A stretch of 36,455 nt of DNA from Collinsella sp. UBA6357 (GTDB taxonomy: Bacteria; Actinomycetota; Coriobacteriia; Coriobacteriales; Coriobacteriaceae): the NCBI GenBank assembly GCA_002437815.1, contig DJRP01000019.1, forward strand, positions 48,465-84,919, given 5' to 3'. The notes below the pieces were generated by a model. That model saw only the letters and a list, made by a program, of their open reading frames with translations, ran no database searches and was not told where the DNA came from. This document shows, one piece after another, positions 16,679-23,947 of the stretch. A program made the position numbers and the translations under genes. The stretch's first letter is position 1, and every line of letters begins with the position of its first letter.

Positions 16679-18160
16679 GTGCGCCAAGGTTTTGACAACG
16701 ACAAATATATCGAGCTTCAGGCCGCCCATATCAAGGAGCGTATCGCCCAGTTCGGCGGCAAGCTCTATCTGGAGTTCGGCGGCAAGCTGTTCGACGATTA
16801 CCATGCGAGCCGTGTGCTGCCCGGCTTTGAGCCCGACGTCAAGTTTCGCATGCTCAAGAGTATCGCTGACGATGTCGAGGTCATCATCGCCATCAACGCC
16901 AACCATATCGAGAAGAACAAGGCCCGCGGCGATCTGGGTATCACCTATGACGAGGACGTGCTGCGCCTGGTCGACCTGTTCCGAAGCAACGGCTTTGCCG
17001 TGGCGGCGGTCACCATCACTCAGTACGCCGGTCAACCGGCGGCCGACGTATTCCGCCGCCGCCTTGAATCCCTCGGCATCACGGCAAAGCTCCACTATCC
17101 CATCGAGGGCTACCCCCACGACGTCGATCTTATCGTGTCCGACGAGGGGTACGGCAAGAACGAGTTCGTCGAGACCACGCGCCCGCTTGTCGTGGTGACG
17201 GCTCCCGGCCCCGGTTCGGGTAAGCTCGCCACCTGCCTTTCGCAGCTGTATCACGAGCACAAGCATGGGGTCGAGGCGGGCTATGCCAAGTTCGAGACGT
17301 TCCCCGTGTGGAACCTGCCGCTCACGCATCCGGTGAACATCGCCTACGAGGCCGCCACGGCCGACCTGGACGATGCGAACATCATCGATCCCTTCCACCT
17401 GGAGGCCTACGGCAAGACCACGGTCAACTACAACCGTGACGTCGAGGCGTTTCCCGTGGTGCGCGCGCTCATGGAGAAGATCCTGGGGGAGAGCCCGTAC
17501 CAGAGCCCCACGGATATGGGTGTGAACATGGTCGGCTTCGCCGTCTCGGATGACGATGCCTGCCGCGATGCCTCCAAGATGGAGATCGTCCGCCGTTACT
17601 TCACGGCCGTCGAGAACGTCAAGCGTACCGGCGCCGGTGAGATCCAGATCGACCGGCTGAAGTCGATCATGAAGAAAGCCGGCGTCACCAAGGATTATTC
17701 GCCCGCCCGCTCGGCGGCCCTCACCAAAGAGCAGCTCACGGGTGCTCCCGTGGGCGCCATGGTCATGCCGGACGGCTCGGTTGTCACCGGCAAGACCTCC
17801 ACACGCCTTGGTTGTGCGAGCTCGCTCATCATGAATGCCCTTAAGGCCGTATCGGGAGTCGATATGGAGCTCGAGGTCATCAGCGACGAGGCGATCGAGC
17901 CTATCAGCCGCCTCAAGACGCATTATCTGGGCAGCAAGAACCCGCGCCTCCATACCGACGAGACGCTTATGGCGCTTTCGATCACCTCGGCGACCAGCGA
18001 GACGGCGGCAAAGGTGCTTGCCGGTCTTGAGCAGCTACGCGGCTGCGATGCCTTCTTCAGCGTCATCATCTCTCCCACGGACGAGACCGTGTTGCGCAAA
18101 CTCGGCATCAACGTGTGCTGCGAGCCCAAGTTCGAACGTCGCGGGTTCTTCCACCGCTGA
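16679..18160 (+). CDS. DUF1846 domain-containing protein
   Basis: A 493-residue cytoplasmic protein of the DUF1846 family, conserved in Firmicutes and Actinobacteria but with no settled function. The family N-terminus is plain (MRQGFDNDKYIELQAAHIKE). A glycine-rich PGPGSGK at residues 176-182 looks like a nucleotide-binding loop and follows a hydrophobic strand (PLVVVTA). Further marks are NIIDPFHLEAYG, VNYNRDVEAFPVV, and KTSTRLGCASS. The start is the GTG at 16679, five bases after AGGAG; an in-frame GTG at 16673 would overlap that site. It has its own -10 and a downstream hairpin, so it is probably monocistronic. Confidence 0.9.
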   Translation: MRQGFDNDKYIELQAAHIKERIAQFGGKLYLEFGGKLFDDYHASRVLPGFEPDVKFRMLKSIADDVEVIIAINANHIEKNKARGDLGITYDEDVLRLVDLFRSNGFAVAAVTITQYAGQPAADVFRRRLESLGITAKLHYPIEGYPHDVDLIVSDEGYGKNEFVETTRPLVVVTAPGPGSGKLATCLSQLYHEHKHGVEAGYAKFETFPVWNLPLTHPVNIAYEAATADLDDANIIDPFHLEAYGKTTVNYNRDVEAFPVVRALMEKILGESPYQSPTDMGVNMVGFAVSDDDACRDASKMEIVRRYFTAVENVKRTGAGEIQIDRLKSIMKKAGVTKDYSPARSAALTKEQLTGAPVGAMVMPDGSVVTGKTSTRLGCASSLIMNALKAVSGVDMELEVISDEAIEPISRLKTHYLGSKNPRLHTDETLMALSITSATSETAAKVLAGLEQLRGCDAFFSVIISPTDETVLRKLGINVCCEPKFERRGFFHR

Positions 18161-18188
18161 TGCCTGCCGTCGTTCATCCGATGATCTT

Positions 18189-18223
18189 GGCGCCGTGCGG
18201 ATCCTTGAGGCCCGCACGGCGCC
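18189..18223 (+). terminator. Perfect 12-bp hairpin after the DUF1846 gene
   Basis: GGCGCCGTGCGG pairs exactly with CCGCACGGCGCC over an 11-base loop. No T run follows, so it is a terminator-like or mRNA-end structure. Confidence 0.6.
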
Positions 18224-18294
18224 AACTGTGTAAAAATGACAAACGTTGCCAACAAAAATACGGCATCTACCTGTGGTAACCGTGTTGAGGGGTA

Positions 18295-18300
18295 TACAAT
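18295..18300 (+). promoter_or_regulatory. Candidate -10 for the winged-helix gene
   Basis: TACAAT, within TATACAAT, about 96 bases before the ATG. The -35 region is weak. The leader contains GGCGCC twice (18327 and 18343), which can form a small hairpin. Confidence 0.35.
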
Positions 18301-18395
18301 AACCCTTGAAATCGTTGCTTGGGGCAGGCGCCGGAATGGGGGAGGCGCCGGGCTTTGGGCTCTTGAGACACCCGGTCCGGTTATAGGAGGCAACC

Positions 18396-18728
18396 ATGGC
18401 GGGTAAAGGTCGAGCGAGCGTTGACGACATGAAGCGCGTCGAGGTCTTGGTTCTGTTGGAGATCGCCGAGAACGCCAAGACCGCAGATGGTCTGTGCGAG
18501 CTGTCGCGCAAAGAGCTCGCCGAACGCGTGGACGTGTCACCTTACCGGGCCCGTGCGGCGCTTGACCGCCTGAACGGCGAGGGGCTCGTGGAGCTTGTCT
18601 CGCGCTACAACGATGACGGCGGTCAGCTTGCCAACGGCATGGCCGTTACCGATCGCGGTCGCTGGTACCTTGAGGGCGTCCGTGCCGGCATGCTCGTCAA
18701 GAACATGTCCGAGGGACAGCCCGCATAG
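18396..18728 (+). CDS. Small winged-helix DNA-binding protein
   Basis: A 110-residue protein that looks like a single winged helix-turn-helix domain, similar in form to Rrf2 or MarR-type readers. Helix one is VEVLVLLEIAENA. The turn-helix is LSRKELAERVDVSPYRARAALDRLNGEGLVELV, here given as its two halves LSRKELAERVDVSPYR and ARAALDRLNGEGLVEL. The wing is a charged loop (SRYNDDGGQ), and TDRGRWYLEG follows. There is no cysteine cluster, ligand domain or membrane segment. A strong TAGGAGG precedes the ATG. It stands alone between hairpins upstream of pyrG, and its targets are unknown. I do not recognise a named family. Confidence 0.8.
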   Translation: MAGKGRASVDDMKRVEVLVLLEIAENAKTADGLCELSRKELAERVDVSPYRARAALDRLNGEGLVELVSRYNDDGGQLANGMAVTDRGRWYLEGVRAGMLVKNMSEGQPA

Positions 18729-18770
18729 GTCTCGGCGCCATCCCCCTCCTAAAAAAGAAGAGCGGACGAG

Positions 18771-18800
18771 CCGTCCCGCATCGACGGGACGGTTTTGTTT
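18771..18800 (+). terminator. Rho-independent terminator after the winged-helix gene
   Basis: CCGTCCCG pairs with CGGGACGG over a six-base loop, followed by TTTTGTTT. It separates this gene from pyrG. Confidence 0.9.
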
Positions 18801-18810
18801 CAAGTTGAAG
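18798..18810. promoter_or_regulatory. TTCAA-G-TTGAA dyad upstream of pyrG
   Basis: TTTCAAGTTGAAG lies directly behind the terminator T run, 110 bases before pyrG. The same 13 bases recur upstream of ftsZ at 36239-36251. It may be a regulator site. Confidence 0.35.
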
Positions 18811-18859
18811 AAAACGCCGCCGCGCTCAAGATTTATTCCCATAGCGATGGGGCGAGTAT

Positions 18860-18865
18860 TACAAT
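18860..18865 (+). promoter_or_regulatory. Candidate -10 of the pyrG promoter
   Basis: TACAAT lies 55 bases before the pyrG ATG. No clear -35 was seen, so the assignment is tentative. Confidence 0.35.
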
Positions 18866-18920
18866 GAAGACCCGTAAGGTAAGAATTGTGGACCTATACG
18901 GGAAGCGCAGGTAACCAAAT

Positions 18921-20582
18921 ATGACCAAGCATGTCTTCGTAACCGGTGGCGTCGTGTCCTCTTTGGGCAAGGGCATCACGGCCGCATCGTTGGGCCGTCT
19001 GCTCAAGTCACGCGGATACAAGGTCACGATGCAGAAGGCGGACCCGTATCTCAACGTCGACCCGGGTACCATGAGTCCCTTTCAGCACGGCGAGGTTTTC
19101 GTGACCGAGGACGGCTACGAGTCCGATCTTGATCTTGGCCACTACGAGCGCTTTATCGACGAGAACCTCACCCGTGACTCCAACTTCACCACGGGCGCCA
19201 TCTACAAGAACCTGATCGCCCGCGAACGTCGCGGTGACTTTTTGGGCGGCACCGTGCAGGTGATTCCGCACGTCACCAATGCCATCAAGGACAAATTCCG
19301 TCGTATCGAGGAGCAGACCGGCTCCGACGTGGTCATCACCGAGCTCGGCGGCACCATCGGCGATATCGAATCCCAGCCGTTTGTCGAGGCTATCCGTCAG
19401 TACCGCAAGGAGGCCGGTCCCGAGAACGTCTGTTATATCCACGTCTCGCTCGTGCCCTATATCGCTGCCGCCCACGAGGTCAAGACCAAGCCGACGCAGC
19501 ATTCCGTCAAGGAGCTGCGCAGTTTTGGCATCCAGCCCGATATCATCGTGCTGCGCTCCGACCATCACATCGATGACGCCATCCGCGGCAAGATCGCCAG
19601 CTTCTGCGATGTGGACACCGACTGCGTCTTTACCAACGAGGACTGCGCGAGCATCTACGATGTGCCCCAGCTGCTGGCCGAGCAGGATTTCGACCTGCGC
19701 ATCTGCGAGCGCCTGGGTCTCGATCCGCGCGAGCGCGACATGACCGAGTGGAACGAGTTCCTGCGCAAGCAGAACCATGCCAACTGCCATGCCGACAAGG
19801 TAAAGATCGCCGTGGTGGGCAAGTACACCCAGCTGCCCGATGCCTATCTGTCCGTCATCGAGGCGCTGCATCATGCCGGCGTGTTCTACGACCGCCATGT
19901 TGATGTGCAGCTTGTCGACGGCGAGAGCCTGGATGCCGCCAACGTCGCCGAGGTTCTGGGTGATGCATCGGGCATCCTGGTTCCCGGCGGCTTTGGCAAG
20001 CGCGCCCTCGAGGGCAAGATCCTTGCGGCCGAGTTTGCCCGCGAGCACAAGATTCCCTACCTGGGCATCTGCCTGGGCATGCAGGTCGCCGTTTGCGAGT
20101 TCGCCCGCAACGTCGCCGGTCTTGCCGGCGCCAGCTCCTCGGAGTTCGACCCCGATGGTCCCTACAGCGTCATCGACCTCATGAGCTCTCAGGAGGATGT
20201 TACCGAAAAGGGCGGCACCATGCGTCTGGGTGCCTATCCCTGCAAGCTTGCCGAGGGTTCGCTTGCGCGCGAGGCCTATGGCGAGGAGCTTGTCTATGAG
20301 CGTCATCGTCATCGTTTCGAGTTCAACAACGCCTATCGCGACCAGCTCGAGGCTGCCGGCCTTGTTATCTCGGGTATCTCGCCCGACGAGCGCCTGGTCG
20401 AGATGGTTGAGCTGCCGCGCGAGACCCATCCCTGGTTTGTCGCCACGCAGGCCCATCCCGAGTTCAAGAGCCGTCCGACCAAGCCGCAGCCGCTGTTCCG
20501 CGAGTTCGTGCGCGCCTCGATCGGCCAGCACGAGGGCGTCGACCGTCTTGAGGTCACTCCCAAGAACCTTGCGACCGACTAA
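18921..20582 (+). CDS. pyrG: CTP synthase
   Basis: It aminates UTP to CTP with glutamine and ATP. The 553-residue cytoplasmic protein has both expected parts. The N-terminal synthetase domain (1 to about 265) has the P-loop FVTGGVVSSLGKG and KADPYLNVDPGTMSPFQHGE. The C-terminal class I glutamine amidotransferase domain has Cys384 in GICLGMQ and the His-Glu pair in AHPEF. The ATG at 18921 matches the universal family start; its ribosome site is weak. xerD begins three bases after the stop, so the two are probably co-transcribed. Confidence 0.98.
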   Translation: MTKHVFVTGGVVSSLGKGITAASLGRLLKSRGYKVTMQKADPYLNVDPGTMSPFQHGEVFVTEDGYESDLDLGHYERFIDENLTRDSNFTTGAIYKNLIARERRGDFLGGTVQVIPHVTNAIKDKFRRIEEQTGSDVVITELGGTIGDIESQPFVEAIRQYRKEAGPENVCYIHVSLVPYIAAAHEVKTKPTQHSVKELRSFGIQPDIIVLRSDHHIDDAIRGKIASFCDVDTDCVFTNEDCASIYDVPQLLAEQDFDLRICERLGLDPRERDMTEWNEFLRKQNHANCHADKVKIAVVGKYTQLPDAYLSVIEALHHAGVFYDRHVDVQLVDGESLDAANVAEVLGDASGILVPGGFGKRALEGKILAAEFAREHKIPYLGICLGMQVAVCEFARNVAGLAGASSSEFDPDGPYSVIDLMSSQEDVTEKGGTMRLGAYPCKLAEGSLAREAYGEELVYERHRHRFEFNNAYRDQLEAAGLVISGISPDERLVEMVELPRETHPWFVATQAHPEFKSRPTKPQPLFREFVRASIGQHEGVDRLEVTPKNLATD

Positions 20583-20585
20583 TCG

Positions 20586-21545
20586 TTGAGCGCGGCTCGT
20601 CGACAGATTTGCGATGTTACGCCCTCGGCATCCTTTGCGGTGCCGGGGGCGCTTGCGCATGCGGCGGAGGAGTATCTGGACTATCTGGCCGTTGAGCGTG
20701 GGCTGGCCCCCAACACCATCGCCGCCTATCGGCGCGACCTCGATACCTATCTTGCCTTCTTGGATCGAGAGGGGGTCGCTGCGCCCGATGACGTGATGCG
20801 GTCGCATATCGAGCATTTTGTTGCCGATCGGCGCGATGGCGGTTACTCGGATGCATCGGTTGAGCGCTCGCTGTCGACCGTCAAGGGCTTTCATACGTTT
20901 ATGGTGCGCGAGGGCATGACCCCAAACCAGCCGGCGGCTGCCGTCAAGCTTCCCAAAAAAGAGGAGCGCCTGCCCGATGTGCTTTCGATCGAGGCGGTCG
21001 GCGCCCTGCTCGATCAGCCGTTTGGCAATGATGAACGGGGGCTGCGTGATCGCGCCGTGCTCGAGGTGCTCTATGGATGCGGTCTGCGCGCAAGCGAGCT
21101 GACAGGGCTCGATATGCGCGAGGTCTATCTTGACGAGGGCTTCTTACGCGTGCTGGGCAAGGGGTCCAAGGAGCGGCTCGTTCCCATCGTGGGCAGTGCG
21201 GCTCGCGCCCTTGCGCACTATATAGATGAGGGTCGCCCCCTTCTTGCCGCGCATGCCCGTCGGCGGGATACGTCGGCGGTCTTTCTCAATAAGAACGGTG
21301 GCCGCCTGTCGCGTCAAAGCGTCCACGCGATCTGCGAGGACTATGGGGCTCGGGTCCATGTGGAGGGCCTGCACCCCCATACGCTTCGTCATTCTTTTGC
21401 AACCCATATGCTGGCGGGCGGCGCCGACCTGCGCGCCCTTCAGGAGATCTTGGGACATTCGGACATCTCGACCACCCAGATCTACACCCATATCGATCGC
21501 TCGCAGCTTGCCGAGGTGTACCTTGCCGCCCATCCGCGGGCGTAG
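20586..21545 (+). CDS. xerD: Tyrosine recombinase XerD-like
   Basis: A site-specific recombinase that resolves chromosome dimers at dif during division. The 319-residue protein has the SAM-like N-terminal domain (YLDYLAVERGLAPNTIAAYRRDL). The catalytic domain carries Arg in CGLRASEL, Lys in GKGSKERLVP, HTLRHSFATHMLAGG, LGHSDISTTQIY and the nucleophile Tyr300. The start is doubtful: TTG at 20586 has no clear ribosome site and may depend on coupling to pyrG, three bases upstream; a GTG at 20640 would still leave the domain whole. A terminator follows at 21709. XerD rather than XerC is chosen on overall likeness. Confidence 0.92.
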   Translation: MSAARRQICDVTPSASFAVPGALAHAAEEYLDYLAVERGLAPNTIAAYRRDLDTYLAFLDREGVAAPDDVMRSHIEHFVADRRDGGYSDASVERSLSTVKGFHTFMVREGMTPNQPAAAVKLPKKEERLPDVLSIEAVGALLDQPFGNDERGLRDRAVLEVLYGCGLRASELTGLDMREVYLDEGFLRVLGKGSKERLVPIVGSAARALAHYIDEGRPLLAAHARRRDTSAVFLNKNGGRLSRQSVHAICEDYGARVHVEGLHPHTLRHSFATHMLAGGADLRALQEILGHSDISTTQIYTHIDRSQLAEVYLAAHPRA

Positions 21546-21608
21546 GATCTTGTCATGGCCTGCCCTTGGGACGTGTCTCGATTTTGGGTGACGCCCGTGT
21601 CCGCGCGG

Positions 21609-21635
21609 TGGGGTAGGGTGTGGGGCGAAGTGGCG
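21609..21635 (+). promoter_or_regulatory. Distal TGGGG repeats (MraZ-type)
   Basis: TGGGG starts at 21609 and 21621, and TGGCG at 21631, in 12 and 10 base steps. The spacing matches the main array 200 bases downstream, so this may be a secondary MraZ site. Confidence 0.35.
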
Positions 21636-21708
21636 CTTGAGGGGATTGTGAACCGCCCGTTAACGTTCCAAAATTCGGCTCAAGCTCAACTTGAAGGTTG
21701 AAGTTTCA

Positions 21709-21740
21709 GGGCGGGGTGCCAGCGGTGCCACCCCGCCTTT
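21709..21740 (+). terminator. Rho-independent terminator after xerD
   Basis: GGCGGGGTG (21710-21718) pairs perfectly with CACCCCGCC (21729-21737), followed by TTTGCTC. The T run is short but the stem is strong. It separates the pyrG-xerD unit from the dcw cluster. Confidence 0.75.
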
Positions 21741-21746
21741 GCTCTC

Positions 21747-21774
21747 AACACAACATATTGTGTTTTCGAACACA
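21747..21774. promoter_or_regulatory. Nested AACACA palindromes
   Basis: AACACAA-cata-TTGTGTT (21747-21764) overlaps TGTGTT-ttcg-AACACA (21759-21774). This places three half-sites one helical turn apart, a form expected of an oligomeric repressor site. Confidence 0.45.
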
Positions 21775-21780
21775 TGCTCG
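21767..21780. promoter_or_regulatory. LexA-like SOS box before mraZ
   Basis: CGAACACATGCTCG differs by one base from the Gram-positive LexA pattern CGAAC-N4-GTTCG. It lies about 70 bases upstream of the mraZ -35. The assignment rests on the pattern only. Confidence 0.45.
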
Positions 21781-21813
21781 GGGGTGTAGACCCATATCTA
21801 GAGGGTGGAGCGG

Positions 21814-21862
21814 TGGGGCGTGGTGGGGGAAGGTGTGGGAAAAAGTGTTGCGAAAAGTGGGG
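21814..21862 (+). promoter_or_regulatory. MraZ operator: phased TGGGG repeats
   Basis: TGGGN units start at 21814, 21824, 21836 and 21858, with a degenerate TGTTG at 21846, giving 10, 12, 10 and 12 base steps. MraZ is known to bind TGGGN direct repeats before its own operon. The array reaches the -35 of the promoter, so binding should repress. Confidence 0.7.
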
Positions 21863-21876
21863 GCTGCCCATAATAT
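21848..21876 (+). promoter_or_regulatory. Promoter of the dcw cluster
   Basis: TTGCGA (21848-21853) and TAATAT (21871-21876) are separated by 17 bases, about 70 bases before mraZ. The -35 lies between the last two MraZ-type repeats. Confidence 0.6.
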
Positions 21877-21944
21877 AAATGACGTCGACAGGCGGGGTGG
21901 TTCCCCGCGAACGTGCCATCTGAGTAACCGAGGGGAGGGCGCAC

Positions 21945-22379
21945 ATGGGAATGACGGGCTCGTACGAGCGCAATCTCGACGCAAAAGGCCGTCTGTCCCT
22001 GCCTGCACCCCTCCGTGACGAGCTCGGGGAGCACGTCCGCGTGTTCAAAGCCCTGGATGTCGATGCTCTGTACGTGTTCTCTGCCGAGGCTTTCGACAAA
22101 TGGGTCGAGGGCCTGTTCGCTGGTCGCGAGGGTCACGATGGGTTCAACCCGCGTGACATCAACGACCAGAAGCTCATGAGGGCCGTCAACCGTCGCACCG
22201 CATCGATGGATGTGGACAGCGCCGGTCGTATCGGTCTTTCTGAGTCGCTTCGGCAGCAGGCGAACCTGGACCGCGAGGTCACCGTCGTGGGCAACTACGA
22301 CCATCTCGAGATCTGGGATCGTACCGCCGCCGAGGAGGACGACGATGATGAGGCCCTGCTTGACCTCTTCTTCAGTTAG
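21945..22379 (+). CDS. mraZ: Transcriptional regulator MraZ
   Basis: MraZ is a conserved DNA-binding regulator that controls the dcw cluster by binding TGGGN repeats as a ring. The 144-residue protein has the two expected SpoVT/AbrB-like halves, each with the signature: LDAKGRLSLP in the first and VDSAGRIGLSE in the second. The C-terminus is unusually acidic (EEDDDDEALLDLFF). The ATG at 21945 follows GAGGGGAGG. It is the first gene of the cluster, and its probable operator lies just upstream, fitting autoregulation. Confidence 0.96.
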   Translation: MGMTGSYERNLDAKGRLSLPAPLRDELGEHVRVFKALDVDALYVFSAEAFDKWVEGLFAGREGHDGFNPRDINDQKLMRAVNRRTASMDVDSAGRIGLSESLRQQANLDREVTVVGNYDHLEIWDRTAAEEDDDDEALLDLFFS

Positions 22380-22413
22380 GGCTTGATGGAGCGCACGAAA
22401 GGAGCGTGGGAGC

Positions 22414-23364
22414 TTGACACAAGAATATCGGCATGAACCTGTCATGCTCGGCGAAGTGCTTGAGTCCTTGCGGCTCAAATCCGGCTCCGTCGTCTGCGAC
22501 TGCACCCTTGGCGGTGCCGGCCATTCGGTAAAGATGGCCGCGCAGGTGGGGGAGACGGGACTTTTGCTCGGTGTCGACCAGGACGACATGGCCCTCGAGG
22601 CCGCCGGCGCACGCTTGGACCGCGAGGTTCCCGGTGTGCCGCATCGGCTGCTCAAGGGCAACTTCGGCGACTTGGACGAGCTTCTGTGCTCGGCCGAGGT
22701 TCCCGGAGTCGATGGATTCCTGTTCGATCTGGGCGTGTCATCGCCGCAACTCGATATCCCCGGGAGGGGCTTCTCGTACAACGAGGACGCTCCTCTGGAT
22801 ATGCGGATGGATCCGGGAAACAATCCCTTAAACGCAGCTGAGGTCATCAACACCTATAACGAACACGACCTCGCCCGGATTCTTCGCGTCTATGGAGAAG
22901 AGAAGTTTGCCTCGCAGATCGCGCGCGAGATCGTGCGTCGTCGCGAGAAGGAACCCATCCGAACCACGGGCGAGTTCGTCGAGATCATCAAAGCGGGTAT
23001 CCCGGCTGCCGCTCGTCGGCATGGGGGGCATCCCGCCAAGAAGAGCTTCCAGGCGATCCGCATCGAGGTCAACCACGAACTCGACGTGCTGGAACGGGGG
23101 CTTGACGCGGCCACCAGGTGGCTGAATCCGGGCGGGCGCATCTGCGTTATCTCGTATCATTCGCTCGAGGACCGTATCGTCAAGAACCACTTCAGGGAGA
23201 TGAACCAGGGGTGCACCTGTCCGCCGGAGATTCCGGTGTGCGTGTGCGGCCACGTGCCGATACTCAAGGCCATCACCCGCAAACCCTTGGTTGCACAACC
23301 GCAAGAGGTTGAACGCAACCCGAGGGCGAGATCAGCCAAAATCCGCGTCGCGGAGCGCCTCTAG
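22414..23364 (+). CDS. rsmH: 16S rRNA (cytosine-1402-N4)-methyltransferase
   Basis: RsmH (MraW) uses SAM to methylate C1402 N4 in the 16S rRNA decoding centre. The 316-residue protein has the family start HEPVMLGEVLE, the SAM site DCTLGGAGHS, GVDQDDMAL, LFDLGVSSPQLD, MRMDPGNNPLNA and the C-terminal SYHSLEDRIVKNHF. The start is TTG at 22414, nine bases after an AAAGGAG site, and matches the family. It follows mraZ closely in the same direction. Confidence 0.96.
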   Translation: MTQEYRHEPVMLGEVLESLRLKSGSVVCDCTLGGAGHSVKMAAQVGETGLLLGVDQDDMALEAAGARLDREVPGVPHRLLKGNFGDLDELLCSAEVPGVDGFLFDLGVSSPQLDIPGRGFSYNEDAPLDMRMDPGNNPLNAAEVINTYNEHDLARILRVYGEEKFASQIAREIVRRREKEPIRTTGEFVEIIKAGIPAAARRHGGHPAKKSFQAIRIEVNHELDVLERGLDAATRWLNPGGRICVISYHSLEDRIVKNHFREMNQGCTCPPEIPVCVCGHVPILKAITRKPLVAQPQEVERNPRARSAKIRVAERL

Positions 23365-23367
23365 CGC

Positions 23368-23386
23368 ACCAAGACGCCATCTTGGT
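23368..23386 (+). promoter_or_regulatory. Intercistronic hairpin after rsmH
   Basis: ACCAAGA pairs with TCTTGGT over a five-base loop, four bases after the rsmH stop. There is no T run. It may mark an RNA end or lower read-through into ftsL. Confidence 0.4.
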
Positions 23387-23456
23387 CATCCCGTCCGCAC
23401 CATAAACGCAGCTTAAACGCACTACTAACGAACTTTGGGATGGGAGGCGACATATC

Positions 23457-23936
23457 ATGGGCCTTTACACTTCAAACGCAGCCGTCGCCTATGATATGAA
23501 CGCCGCGCCCGCATACCGCCAGACACCGCAGGCGCCTACCGCTCCGCAGGAGCATCAGACGCCTCGTTTCGATGTCTATACCGGCGCGGGTCGTGAAGCT
23601 AACCAGGGCGTAAGCCCGGTTTTCATGGGTGTTCTCAAGACGTTCTGCATCGTCGCGCTTGTCTTTATCGCGATCGGTGCGGTTCGCGTGGCCCTTGCGG
23701 GCGTCACGGCCGGCATGCTTAACAGCAACGCCGAGCTCACCGATACGCTCGAGAAGGCCACGGACGAGAGCTCCGATCTGGAGGTCATGCACTCGGTGTA
23801 CGGTGCCGACACGCGCATCCGCGATCTGGCGGGCACGTATGGCATGACCGAGCCCGAGGATAGCGTCACCCTTGATTTTTCCCAGGACGCCGCCGACGCC
23901 GCTTCGGGCGCGACGGCTTCCTCCGCTGCCCAGTAG
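23457..23936 (+). CDS. ftsL: FtsL-like septum protein
   Basis: A 159-residue bitopic membrane protein between rsmH and ftsI, the ftsL position. A 55-residue Pro/Ala/Gln-rich cytoplasmic tail is followed by one membrane segment (about 58-80, KTFCIVALVFIAIGAVRVAL). Next come a heptad-like outer stretch (LNSNAELTDTLEKATDESS), the short motif IRDLAGTYGMTEPE, and an Ala/Ser-rich end. FtsL bridges FtsQ and the FtsW-FtsI synthase. FtsL is poorly conserved, so identity rests on position and topology. A GGGAGG site precedes the ATG. Confidence 0.75.
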   Translation: MGLYTSNAAVAYDMNAAPAYRQTPQAPTAPQEHQTPRFDVYTGAGREANQGVSPVFMGVLKTFCIVALVFIAIGAVRVALAGVTAGMLNSNAELTDTLEKATDESSDLEVMHSVYGADTRIRDLAGTYGMTEPEDSVTLDFSQDAADAASGATASSAAQ

Positions 23937-23947
23937 AGACGGAAGGC

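Larger units (their letters stand above)
21546..21944. other. Regulatory region between xerD and mraZ
   Basis: This 399-base gap contains no convincing gene. It holds TGGGG repeats at 21609-21635, a TCAACTTGA dyad at 21686-21694, the xerD terminator, nested AACACA palindromes with a LexA-like box, a second TGGGG array, and the mraZ promoter. These are listed separately. Confidence 0.7.

Noticed and set aside
19008..20894. A 628-codon minus-strand open frame over pyrG
   Set aside because: pyrG on the other strand is certain, and this frame shows no recognisable domain.
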